The translations under genes and the position numbers were made by a program. From CABMGO01 sp964574775 (GTDB lineage Archaea > Nanobdellota > Nanobdellia > Pacearchaeales > GW2011-AR1), in NCBI GenBank assembly GCA_964574775.1, contig CAZNOS010000005.1:1-28779 (forward strand): DNA of 28,779 nucleotides, read 5' to 3'. The notes under the pieces are model-generated. The model was not told the DNA's origin, made no database searches, and was given only the letters and a program-made list of their open reading frames with translations. This document shows positions 1 to 6,662 of this stretch, one piece after another. Each line of letters starts with the position of its first letter. Position 1 is the first letter of the stretch.

Positions 1-343
1 CAGCTCCAGCTCCTGTAAGCATCTTATTTTCTCTAATAATGTGATGTGGATATGGCTTTACTTCAAGATAGAAATCTTTTCCTACTTTCTCGAGTAAGAA
101 TCTATTTAAAAACTGTCTAACAGCCTCTAAAGCATTATCTCTTAATTGAACTCTGTGTTTTGTTTGAATGTCGAGTATAATTTTGTATTTTCCAGCTTTA
201 TATCCAGCCAAGTCGCCCATTCTCATTTTTGTTAATTTTGTTGCAGGAACTGTTTTAACATAAGCTTTTTGTTTAAACTTAGATTTTCTTGTAAATGGAA
301 GTGCGTATCTTCTAGAATAACATGCTGCTCTTCTTAGTCCCAT
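1..343 (-). CDS. rpl10e: Ribosomal protein L10e (uL16), C-terminus outside window
   Basis: Reading the minus strand from the ATG at 343-341 gives a basic protein beginning MGLRRAACYSRRYALPFTRK, continuing through a KMRMGDLAGYK stretch and ending at the window edge in PYPHHIIRENKMLTGAGA. This is the archaeal/eukaryotic L10e form of the large-subunit protein uL16, which sits near the A-site tRNA elbow and 5S rRNA. About 114 codons are visible of a usual 160-175, so the gene runs off the left edge. Its start overlaps the stop of rpl35ae by one base (TAATG), so translation is probably coupled to that gene. Identification is confident from the conserved N-terminus. Confidence 0.93.
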   Translation of the reverse strand, partial: MGLRRAACYSRRYALPFTRKSKFKQKAYVKTVPATKLTKMRMGDLAGYKAGKYKIILDIQTKHRVQLRDNALEAVRQFLNRFLLEKVGKDFYLEVKPYPHHIIRENKMLTGAGA

Positions 344-600
344 TATATTTTAACCTCTGTTCCGATAGCTTGGCCAGGCAAACCCTTTTCGAATATTGCC
401 CTAATAACTCCCTTTCCGCCGTGAGCTGCTGCTACTTTTCCTTTAATTTCTAACTTTGCTGGAGATGTCCAAACTACTTCTTTTCCGACGTATTTCTGTG
501 CTTTTTCTCTTGAGTCAACTCCGTCTATCTCGATTAAAAAATGTTTAGGAGTTATAGTTCTTTTTCCCCTTCTAAATTGTATAACGATTGCTTTTGCCAT
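343..600 (-). CDS. rpl35ae: Ribosomal protein L35Ae
   Basis: An 85-residue small basic protein with the family landmarks in order: an IDGVDSREKAQKYVGKEVVW strand block, then AAHGGKGVIRAIFEKGLPGQ and the terminal AIGTEVKI. This matches archaeal L35Ae in length and motif order. A longer reading starts at a TTG at 615, but the ATG at 600 gives the canonical MAKAIVIQF start. It is first in a two-gene operon with rpl10e. The upstream leader is about 60 nt from a TTTATAAATA box, which is unusual here because most genes in this window look leaderless. Confidence 0.95.
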   Translation of the reverse strand: MAKAIVIQFRRGKRTITPKHFLIEIDGVDSREKAQKYVGKEVVWTSPAKLEIKGKVAAAHGGKGVIRAIFEKGLPGQAIGTEVKI

Positions 601-684
601 AATATATGAACTCAAAAAAATATACTCTCTTCAGGGCATTTCTCCATAAAGATAATTTTAAGAGTAGTTATAGAATAAAAAGTC

Positions 685-694
685 TATTTATAAA
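685..694 (-). promoter_or_regulatory. TATA box for rpl35ae-rpl10e
   Basis: Minus-strand TTTATAAATA lies about 90 nt upstream of the rpl35ae ATG. Initiation about 25 nt downstream would give a leader of about 60 nt, which contains an 11-codon upstream reading frame (612-647). Confidence 0.55.
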
Positions 695-708
695 GGTTGC
701 TATAATAT

Positions 709-2568
709 CTAATAACTTAACTCGAATTCACCGAATTGTTGCTTAATAATTTCCATTTGTTTTGGAGTAACTTTCACTTTATCTTCTTTTGAATCGTTAA
801 GCTCTTTATTCAATTCTTCAACATTAGATTCGACTAATTTATCACTCTTGATTGCCCATATTTTTCCTTCCTCTACGATAAATAGGTTGGTTAAGAAGAA
901 AACTTCTGCAGTTTTATCTTTGGATTTCAATATAAATCTTTTTCTATCTAATACTATAAAATCTTTTCTTTGTGCGAATTCGATTAATGTATTTGTAATC
1001 TCCGCTGCCATCTTCCTTGCCTGCTCGATTGCTGTAATTTCTTTAATCGTGATTTTTTTCTTCTTATCTTTATCCAACGCCTTAAATTCATCTCTTGTTT
1101 TTAATATTGCTTTTATATTTTCCAAAAATCTCTTCGGCATTTTTCCATGTTTCACTAATTGATCGTCGAATGCTTTAATTAAAGCAGGCTCGTCTTTTTT
1201 ACCCAAAATACTTTCTAGCATTCCGAACACATCTTTGCAAGTTTGTTGTATAGATCTATCTTGAACTCTTTTTTCAATTTGCTCTCTTAATTGCTTTAGT
1301 CTCTTAATATAATCTAAGGCGTTCTTTGCCATTTTGTCTAGTTCTGTTCCAGTCATTTTTGTATGCTTTCCAGCTTCGTAATCTTTATAATACATTACTA
1401 TTTCTTCTAAAATTTTTGCGTATTTTTCCTCAAGTAATTTTTCTTTTTCTACAAAAACTTCTCTTAATAATCTAAATGTTTCTTTTGGCGTCGGTGGTGC
1501 TAAACCAAACATCATCAAAATTCCTTGCGATGGCGTTAGAATTCCCCAATAAATATCCATTACTGCAACATCTAAAACTCTTCTATTGATACTTTCTTCT
1601 AATTTATCTCCGGATGACATAAACATATCAACTGCTTCTGGAGATGGTTTGATTTTGCCCATTCTCAATAAAGATTTCCATGGTAAGAAAGTTCCTCTAT
1701 CGTAAAGTGGAACTCCGTCTCTAATAAACGTAAACATAACTGGATGCGCGTCTTTAACTGCTTCCCAGAACTCTGTCAATAAATAAACCTGAACATTTAA
1801 TGGGTTTTTTGCTCCTGCGATTGCAGTTGCTTCTTGAATAAACTGAAATATAACAGAACGCAATTTTTCTTTCAATTCAAATCTTGGCATTCTTTTTACA
1901 TCTGTATCGTCAATAACTATGAAAACATCAACATCGGAAGTCGGTTTTGCTTCGCCACGAACAAGCGAACCAGCGACGATATAACTAGTAATATATTTTT
2001 CAAATTTCTTTAGTGTTAATGATTTATGTATAGATGCAAGTCTTAATGCTCCAAATAATCCCTTATCTAAAATTGGATATGACATAGCCAATGCTTCAAG
2101 AATATCGAATTTTGAATCTAGACCGAGATTCCAAATGTCAACTGGCGTTAGGACATGAACCCACCATTTATCGTCTATATCTTTTGCTTTTTTAATGCAT
2201 TCAAGTCTAATTTTTTGAATTTCCTTAAAATTCTCTTCTGGAACTACAACCAATATGTGCATTAATTTTTTCTTACAATCTTCTAGTGGTACTTCAAATT
2301 CCTCTTCTATCTTTAAATTAGCTTGCGCCGGAACAATTCCAATTTCCTCTATAAACTTATACTCTTTCGTAATTTCTTTTTTGAATTTGTCCAAATCATT
2401 TTTTGTTTTTTCCATCGCCTTTTGAGCTTCTTTATCTAATCCCGTATTAGTCATTGGCAAATCTCCAAGTTTTGATTTTGGAATATACGAGTCAGAAATA
2501 TTTTGCTCGACAGAATTCTCTTTGCTTTCGTTTTTTCTGGTTTCTTTCTCAGAAGTCTTTTCCACCAT
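709..2568 (-). CDS. Large MNT-type nucleotidyltransferase-domain protein
   Basis: A 619-residue cytoplasmic protein. The N-terminal 70 residues are charged and low in complexity. Around residues 199-220 is the minimal nucleotidyltransferase signature VAGSLVRGE...SDVDVFIVID (G200-S201, D212, D214). The rest is helical and Lys/Glu-rich, possibly HEPN-like around 300-420, and ends in a small beta-rich tail. The usual third carboxylate is not obvious: the expected strand reads NVQVYLLTEF, so catalytic competence is uncertain. The ATG at 2568 is supported by a TATA-like TTTAAAAAG about 26 bp upstream. Whether it is an antitoxin-like MNT enzyme, a nucleic-acid modifying enzyme or a structural relative cannot be decided. 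No partner gene is adjacent. Confidence 0.75.
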   Translation of the reverse strand: MVEKTSEKETRKNESKENSVEQNISDSYIPKSKLGDLPMTNTGLDKEAQKAMEKTKNDLDKFKKEITKEYKFIEEIGIVPAQANLKIEEEFEVPLEDCKKKLMHILVVVPEENFKEIQKIRLECIKKAKDIDDKWWVHVLTPVDIWNLGLDSKFDILEALAMSYPILDKGLFGALRLASIHKSLTLKKFEKYITSYIVAGSLVRGEAKPTSDVDVFIVIDDTDVKRMPRFELKEKLRSVIFQFIQEATAIAGAKNPLNVQVYLLTEFWEAVKDAHPVMFTFIRDGVPLYDRGTFLPWKSLLRMGKIKPSPEAVDMFMSSGDKLEESINRRVLDVAVMDIYWGILTPSQGILMMFGLAPPTPKETFRLLREVFVEKEKLLEEKYAKILEEIVMYYKDYEAGKHTKMTGTELDKMAKNALDYIKRLKQLREQIEKRVQDRSIQQTCKDVFGMLESILGKKDEPALIKAFDDQLVKHGKMPKRFLENIKAILKTRDEFKALDKDKKKKITIKEITAIEQARKMAAEITNTLIEFAQRKDFIVLDRKRFILKSKDKTAEVFFLTNLFIVEEGKIWAIKSDKLVESNVEELNKELNDSKEDKVKVTPKQMEIIKQQFGEFELSY

Positions 2569-2589
2569 AATTGATATAGTAAGAATTGC

Positions 2590-2598
2590 TTTTTAAAT
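2590..2598 (-). promoter_or_regulatory. TATA-like box for the nucleotidyltransferase gene
   Basis: Minus-strand TTTAAAAAG is centred about 26 bp before the ATG at 2568, the spacing expected for a leaderless archaeal transcript. Confidence 0.5.
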
Positions 2599-2633
2599 GT
2601 GACGTGTGAGATCAATGACTGCTTTCTACTATA

Positions 2634-3602
2634 TTATTTTTGATTTTGTTTCGCTGGCGGGACCCCGCCTCTTTTGCCGATAATCTTTATATCTTTTCCA
2701 GCATCGGCTATATTCTCTTTTACTTCTTTTATAATCGGAATTTCTGTAATTTGCTCTAAGAATTCTTTCAGCGGATTATTTTCTGTTATTTGAGTAAGTT
2801 TTTTTATTAATTTTGTAGCCGCCATTTCTCCTTTTTTAATTGTGGTCTTTATTTTTGTTTTTGAAAAATCGAGAGTTTCAATATTTTCAAGATTTAAGTT
2901 TATAACTACATCTGCCTTGTCCAAATTCAATTCTGCTTTTGATGCCTCCGCATCCATTATCTGTAAAGATTTACTAATTGTGTAAACCACGCCCGGAATT
3001 CTTTTTTGCCCGACATTTTTTATAGCCTCTTCTTTTATTGACGGTTTTTTTTCTCTCACGGAATCAACATTAACAGCTATAATAACCTCTGCGCCCTCTT
3101 TCTTTAGAATCTCCGTTGGTATTAAGTCGGTTAATCCTCCGTCGACTAATATTCTTCCATTGTTCTCTACTGGAACGAAAATTCCTGGAATAGAAATACT
3201 TGCTCTTACTGCTTTTGCCACATTGCCTTTGTTAAAAATTATTTCCTGCTTATTTTCAATATCAAAAGCTGTTATAAAAAGGGGGATTTTTAGTTGATTA
3301 AATTTTAAATCTGTAAGTTTTTTTTCTAAATAGGCTTCAATTTTTGCGCCCTTAATCAACCCTTTCTGTGGAAATGTATAATCAAAAAATGCGTCCCAAT
3401 TTGTTTCTAAAACTTCCTTTTCCATTTTTTTTGCGTTTGGTTCTGCAGAATATAGTGCACCGATTAATGCGCCGATACTTGTTCCAGAAATATAATCTAT
3501 TGGAATCTTATATTTTTCTAAAACTTTTAGAACTCCGATGTGAGCAAATCCTCTCGCTCCACCACCACCTAACGCCAAACCAACCTTCTTTTTTTCAGAC
3601 AT
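2634..3602 (-). CDS. Patatin-like phospholipase (RssA family)
   Basis: A 322-residue protein with all patatin landmarks: the oxyanion-hole loop LALGGGGARG at residues 10-18, the nucleophile elbow GTSIG with Ser42, and the catalytic Asp in VDGGLTD (D154). Patatin enzymes use a Ser-Asp dyad to hydrolyse acyl esters of lipids. The first 170 residues match the bacterial/archaeal RssA-type core. The C-terminal 120 residues are Lys-rich and not recognised. No signal peptide or membrane segment is visible, so it probably acts at the inner face of the membrane. The start is fixed by a TATA box 26 bp upstream. It appears to be a single-gene unit. Confidence 0.92.
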   Translation of the reverse strand: MSEKKKVGLALGGGGARGFAHIGVLKVLEKYKIPIDYISGTSIGALIGALYSAEPNAKKMEKEVLETNWDAFFDYTFPQKGLIKGAKIEAYLEKKLTDLKFNQLKIPLFITAFDIENKQEIIFNKGNVAKAVRASISIPGIFVPVENNGRILVDGGLTDLIPTEILKKEGAEVIIAVNVDSVREKKPSIKEEAIKNVGQKRIPGVVYTISKSLQIMDAEASKAELNLDKADVVINLNLENIETLDFSKTKIKTTIKKGEMAATKLIKKLTQITENNPLKEFLEQITEIPIIKEVKENIADAGKDIKIIGKRGGVPPAKQNQK

Positions 3603-3624
3603 AAATTTGTTTAGATTAGATTTG

Positions 3625-3632
3625 TTATAAAT
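3625..3632 (-). promoter_or_regulatory. TATA box for the patatin-like gene
   Basis: Minus-strand TTTATAAC-like sequence is centred about 26 bp from the ATG at 3602, giving a leaderless arrangement. Confidence 0.6.
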
Positions 3633-3649
3633 GTTTCTTTCTTTGATCC

Positions 3650-4390
3650 CTACTTCTTTATAGCTTCAATTTTCAAACTCTCTAAAGCTATTCCTTCATA
3701 TTGTCTTTTTGATATGTCCTTATCCTCACTTAATATTTTAACTTCGAATCCGACTTTTTTCATTTTATTAATATAATCTTGTTTTTGCAAAGCTCCTGCG
3801 ACGCAACCGGTCAATAATCCTTCATCTTGTTTTTGTTCTGAGGTTAATTCTCCTAACAAAACAATATCTGAAACAAACATTTTTCCGCCTTTTTTTAAAA
3901 CTCTAAATGCTTCTTTGAAAACTTTGTCTTTATTTGGTGCAAGATTAATTACACAATTACTTATTATCACGTCGATAGAATTATCTACTATTGGAAGTTC
4001 TTCAATATCACCTAATTTAAATTCGACATTAGAATATTTATATTTTATAGCATTTGCTTGCGCTTTTTTTATCATTTCAGGCGTCATGTCAACACCAATT
4101 ACTTTTCCATTTTCCCCAACCTTTTTTGCAGCTAAAAAAGCATCAAATCCAGCACCACTTCCTAAATCTAGAACGACATCTCCCCTTTTTATTGTTCCGA
4201 GCGCGGTAGGATTTCCACAACCCAAACCCAAATTTGCTTCGGGAACGTTGTTTATTTCCTCATTTGAATAACCAATCTCTTTAGAAATTTTTTCGTTAGA
4301 AATTCCGCAACCGCAATTACAAGAGCATCCGCCCTTAGCTATTTTTGTATAACCCTCCCTTATGGTATTTTTTATTTCTTGATTCCCCAT
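3650..4390 (-). CDS. arsM: Arsenite S-adenosylmethionine methyltransferase
   Basis: A 246-residue class I methyltransferase. The SAM-binding motif I is DLGSGAGFD (residues 75-83), and motif II is VIGVDMTPEM. The three cysteines that bind As(III) in ArsM proteins are all in their expected contexts: LGCGNP (C58), SNCVINL (C146) and TGCVAGA (C196). The N-terminus adds a CSCNCGC cluster (residues 22-28), unusually dense in thiols, which may pre-bind arsenite. The enzyme methylates trivalent arsenic in the cytoplasm. An in-frame TAA nine bases before the ATG fixes the start. No TATA box lies at -26. The gene begins 42 nt after tRNA-Val on the same strand and is probably transcribed with it. Confidence 0.93.
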   Translation of the reverse strand: MGNQEIKNTIREGYTKIAKGGCSCNCGCGISNEKISKEIGYSNEEINNVPEANLGLGCGNPTALGTIKRGDVVLDLGSGAGFDAFLAAKKVGENGKVIGVDMTPEMIKKAQANAIKYKYSNVEFKLGDIEELPIVDNSIDVIISNCVINLAPNKDKVFKEAFRVLKKGGKMFVSDIVLLGELTSEQKQDEGLLTGCVAGALQKQDYINKMKKVGFEVKILSEDKDISKRQYEGIALESLKIEAIKK

Positions 4391-4401
4391 TTTAAATTAT
4401 A

Positions 4402-4426
4402 TGGGCCCAGGAGGGATCGAACCTCT
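4402..4426 (-). pseudogene. Orphan tRNA 3' end (T-arm plus acceptor strand)
   Basis: Minus-strand AGAGG-TTCGATC-CCTCC followed by TGGGCCC and A reads as a T-arm, 3' acceptor strand and discriminator base. No 5' half exists upstream: the next bases belong to the intact tRNA-Val. The outer T-stem pair is A-C, a mismatch, consistent with decay. The sequence differs from the tRNA-Val 3' end, so it is not a duplication of it. It ends exactly 11 nt before the arsM ATG. It could be a decayed tandem tRNA, a recombination remnant or a functional processing signal. Confidence 0.55.
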
Positions 4427-4432
4427 GGACTA

Positions 4433-4503
4433 TGGACGCTAAAGGAGTCGAACCTTTCTCAACTCGGTGTAAACGAGTAGTCCTACCGATGAACGAAGCG
4501 TCC
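4433..4503 (-). tRNA. tRNA-Val (anticodon UAC)
   Basis: The minus strand folds as a full cloverleaf. Acceptor GGACGCT pairs with AGCGTCC, and D-stem GTTC pairs with GGAC. Anticodon stem ACTCG/CGAGT encloses loop TTTACAC (anticodon TAC), and T-stem AAAGG/CCTTT encloses TTCGACT. The discriminator is A and CCA is not encoded. It is 71 nt long with a short variable region. It starts 6 nt after the DGR reverse transcriptase stop, and a TTATAAA-like box inside the end of that gene (about 4535-4542) could drive it. It probably forms a bicistronic transcript with arsM. Confidence 0.93.
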
Positions 4504-4509
4504 GGTATG

Positions 4510-5577
4510 TTATTTAAATGATAAAAAGTGAGGGTTTATAATCGTTTCTTTTACGGTTTGGATGTGATTGCGTTTAATTTTATTAATCTCAATTAACGCT
4601 TTTCTTCTTATTTTATAACTATTTGCCCATTTGGCGTATGCATTCCAACCATAAAAACTTTCTAGAAGTTTTTCGTAACTTATTTCATTGTTTTCATACT
4701 GATTAAGTTTTAACACAATCTTTTTCAGATTTCTTTTCCTTAATAATTTAAAGTGATAAAAATTTCTAAATCCTACAAAATCTATACCTCTAAACAAAGA
4801 AATAATATTGGATTTTTGAGGGTGTAGCTCTAATCGTAATTTATATTTTAAATAGTGCTCAATCTTAGATTTCCAAAGTTCTATCTGGTTTCTATCTTCG
4901 TGTAAAATAACAAAATCATCTACATATCTAATATAATGCTTAACGCCCAACCTCTGCTTGATAAAATAATCTAACTCGTTTAGATAAACGTTAGCGAAGA
5001 ATTGGCTTGTTAAATTTCCCAATGGCATGCCTACTCCATTATCTCCACTATTATTTAGTATTTTTTTACTCAATTCTATCACCCCGACATCATTTATTTT
5101 TCTTTCTAAAAAAGTTATTAATATTTTGTGGTCAACTTCTGCGAAATAATGTTTTATGTCTGCCTTTAAAACAAAACATTTTTTCGTATTATTTTTAGAA
5201 ACACACTTTTTGAATTTATCAAATCTTTTCAATGCAAATAAATTTCCTTTTCCTTTTCTATTCGCACAAGAATCATAAATAAAAACTCTTTCGAAAATTG
5301 GCTGAATAATATTTATTAACGCATGGTGAACAATTCTATCACGGAAATCTGCTTTGCTGATTTTCCGCGTCTTTGGGTCGCGAAGAATGAAGGTTTTTAA
5401 TTTTCTGGGATGATATGTAAAAGTCATTAGCTCAAACTGAAGTTGCTGTAAATTCTCTATCAAATTTTGCTCGAAGTCTATAATATAATGTTTTTGTGTT
5501 TTATGTTTTCTTGCTTTCTGCCAAGCAAGAACTAAATTTTCCCATTTGTAAATTTGGTAGTAGATATTTTCGTTCAT
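4510..5577 (-). CDS. Diversity-generating retroelement reverse transcriptase
   Basis: A 355-residue reverse transcriptase taken from the ATG at 5577; an in-frame ATG at 5595 lies in the repeat flank and is less likely. Visible RT blocks are the KADIKHYF palm strand with its first Asp, the MPLGNLTSQFFANVYLNELD block and the catalytic YVDDF. The LGNLTSQ form of RT motif 4 is the DGR hallmark, rather than the PQG form of group II introns or the retron form. No maturase or endonuclease domain follows. It copies the adjacent template repeat (5601-5686) into cDNA with adenine infidelity, so that the copy replaces the variable repeat at 5949-6034. Template, RT and target are on one strand in the usual target-template-RT order. 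Confidence 0.95.
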   Translation of the reverse strand: MNENIYYQIYKWENLVLAWQKARKHKTQKHYIIDFEQNLIENLQQLQFELMTFTYHPRKLKTFILRDPKTRKISKADFRDRIVHHALINIIQPIFERVFIYDSCANRKGKGNLFALKRFDKFKKCVSKNNTKKCFVLKADIKHYFAEVDHKILITFLERKINDVGVIELSKKILNNSGDNGVGMPLGNLTSQFFANVYLNELDYFIKQRLGVKHYIRYVDDFVILHEDRNQIELWKSKIEHYLKYKLRLELHPQKSNIISLFRGIDFVGFRNFYHFKLLRKRNLKKIVLKLNQYENNEISYEKLLESFYGWNAYAKWANSYKIRRKALIEINKIKRNHIQTVKETIINPHFLSFK

Positions 5578-5600
5578 AATTATAATCCCAACCATTTAAG

Positions 5601-5686
5601 CCATTCGACCGTTGTCGTTCGAGTTAGCAAGATTATCATCATTAGCATACCAGTTGCCATTCCTGTTGAGATAGGCCCTGAACAAC
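5601..5686 (-). repeat. DGR template repeat (TR)
   Basis: This 86-bp segment matches 5949-6034 at 71 of 86 positions with no gaps. Of the 15 differences, 14 fall where the minus (coding) strand of this copy has A. Those 14 are among its 25 adenines, and the remaining one is a T-to-G change at 5673. If read in the target frame it encodes nine Asn codons (AAY), plus tyrosines and aspartates, the adenine-rich codon design typical of DGR templates. It lies between the target gene and the RT start, 23 bp from the latter. It is a template RNA region and not a protein gene. Confidence 0.95.
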
Positions 5687-5718
5687 GTTGTAGCCAATTT
5701 ACTATACTAATTTCACCA

Positions 5719-5738
5719 GCGTTCTTCGCAAAGAATGC
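5719..5738 (-). ncRNA. Hairpin 5' of the DGR template
   Basis: Complementary arms 5719-5726 and 5731-5738 (eight pairs including one G-U, 4-base loop) lie 33 nt upstream of the template repeat in the transcribed direction. Structured RNA flanking the template is required in characterised DGRs for priming and cDNA synthesis, so this is probably part of the template RNA. The role is inferred. Confidence 0.45.
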
Positions 5739-5793
5739 TTGAATTTTATGGCTTAAAATTACTGAAATAATGCGCGAGTAAATTGACGTGTGG

Positions 5794-5830
5794 CCTAACA
5801 TCATGGTTAGGGATTTTTATTAATAAAAAT
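5794..5830. other. Adjacent hairpin and AT palindrome between DGR target and template
   Basis: Two symmetric elements lie side by side. CCTAAC/GTTAGG form a 6-bp stem around ATCATG (5794-5811), and an 18-bp AT-only palindrome spans 5813-5830. They fall in the 158-bp gap between the target gene stop and the template repeat. They could end the target transcript, start the template transcript (TTAATAAAAA on the minus strand is TATA-like) or fold as the 5' end of the template RNA. Confidence 0.4.
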
Positions 5831-5844
5831 TAATTTAAAAACTT

Positions 5845-6597
5845 TTAGAATTTGAATTTTTTTCTAAATTCTTCACCTACTATTGTAACTAAATCACTTG
5901 TTGATTTTTCTATTCTTGGTACCGCGACGCCTTCGGCGTCGTAACGAACCACCCGACCGATGTCGTACGAGATAGCAAGAATATCAACATAAGCACACCA
6001 GTAGCCACTCCTGCCGAGACCGGCCCTGAACAACCCATTTTTACCAACTGATATAAATGGATAATCGGAAATACTTCTAACTTTATCATCCGTTACGCCT
6101 TCATTTAGCGTAAATAAAAGACCTGCGTTTTGGTCTGCATTTAGTCTTAAATGAGCAAGATTTGGAACTCTACCTTCTCCCAATTTTATTCCATGTTTTT
6201 TAAAAGAAGCTAAAAGTGCTTCTGCTTGAGCATTGTTTGTTTCGGGTCTCCCACTAATTTGAAGTCCAAAATCAGTATAAATTGAACCGATTGGATTTTT
6301 ATTTCCAGCTTGTTTATATAAATCTAAAAGTTCTTCTCCGCCAATTACTGGAATACCTAGAAATTGATTCATAAAAACTTGTCCGTATGGATGAGAACCT
6401 AGAATGTCTTCTTCTGTGTTTTTGCCTTGATAGTTATATAAAATTTTACCAACCTGTCTTTGCCAATTTTCTCCCAAAGAAGCATTGTCTCTCAAAACTC
6501 TTTGCACAGCTTCGTAATATTGAGGCATAATATCTGCTTTTACAGTTGATGCTCTACCAAGCGTTCTTTCAACCTTTTGAGTGTGTACGATTTGCAT
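5845..6597 (-). CDS. DGR variable target protein
   Basis: A 250-residue protein whose residues about 188-217 are encoded by the variable repeat. The N-terminal part (residues 1-180) is soluble, with no signal peptide or membrane segment, and shows no family I can name. Near the end, FISVGKNGLFRAGLGRSGYW resembles the variable ligand-binding surface of C-type-lectin/FGE-fold DGR targets, but the fold is inferred. Compared with the template, twelve residues are changed: Asn sites now read Gly, Ser, Tyr or Ile, one Asp reads Val and two Tyr read Gly and Cys. The variable region is followed by another 33 residues, so it is not at the extreme C-terminus. A TTTATAAA box 26 bp upstream supports the ATG at 6597. 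Confidence 0.9.
   Translation of the reverse strand: MQIVHTQKVERTLGRASTVKADIMPQYYEAVQRVLRDNASLGENWQRQVGKILYNYQGKNTEEDILGSHPYGQVFMNQFLGIPVIGGEELLDLYKQAGNKNPIGSIYTDFGLQISGRPETNNAQAEALLASFKKHGIKLGEGRVPNLAHLRLNADQNAGLLFTLNEGVTDDKVRSISDYPFISVGKNGLFRAGLGRSGYWCAYVDILAISYDIGRVVRYDAEGVAVPRIEKSTSDLVTIVGEEFRKKFKF
5925..5941 (-). promoter_or_regulatory. Hairpin downstream of the DGR variable repeat
   Basis: A perfect 7-bp stem CGACGCC/GGCGTCG encloses GAA on the coding strand, 7 nt past the 3' end of the variable repeat. It can also be read as a 6-bp stem with a GRNA-type loop. Known DGR targets carry a hairpin/cruciform just beyond the initiation-of-mutagenic-homing site that is needed for efficient retrohoming. 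The template side has no equivalent hairpin. Confidence 0.75.
5949..6034 (-). repeat. DGR variable repeat (VR)
   Basis: The mutable copy of the template repeat, inside the target gene. Identity stops sharply at both ends. The upstream 13 bases (6022-6034) are identical to the template and the adenine-linked changes are spread over the rest, with two adjacent A-to-G changes close to the 3' end. Comparing VRs between strains should show changes only at template-adenine positions. Confidence 0.95.
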
Positions 6598-6617
6598 AAT
6601 TTATTAAAAAAAATGAG

Positions 6618-6627
6618 GTTTATAAAC
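6618..6627 (-). promoter_or_regulatory. TATA box for the DGR target gene
   Basis: GTTTATAAAC is centred 26 bp upstream of the ATG at 6597, so the target mRNA is probably leaderless. Confidence 0.6.
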
Positions 6628-6662
6628 TTTTCGCTTAATGTCTTTTAATAGTAGTAACATAA

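Noticed and set aside
4402..4426. 3' half of a split or permuted tRNA
   Set aside because: A split 3' half should include the anticodon-stem strand. Here the sequence upstream of the T-arm is the end of tRNA-Val, and no 5' half follows. It is kept as a fragment only.
4510..5577. Group II intron or retron reverse transcriptase
   Set aside because: No maturase domain, no intron RNA structure and no msr/msd-like region. The RT motif 4 and the adenine-biased repeats are specific to DGRs.
5580..5804. A 74-codon minus-strand reading frame between DGR target and RT
   Set aside because: It spans the template repeat and RNA hairpins and merely mirrors the VR in another frame. It is a template region and not a protein gene.
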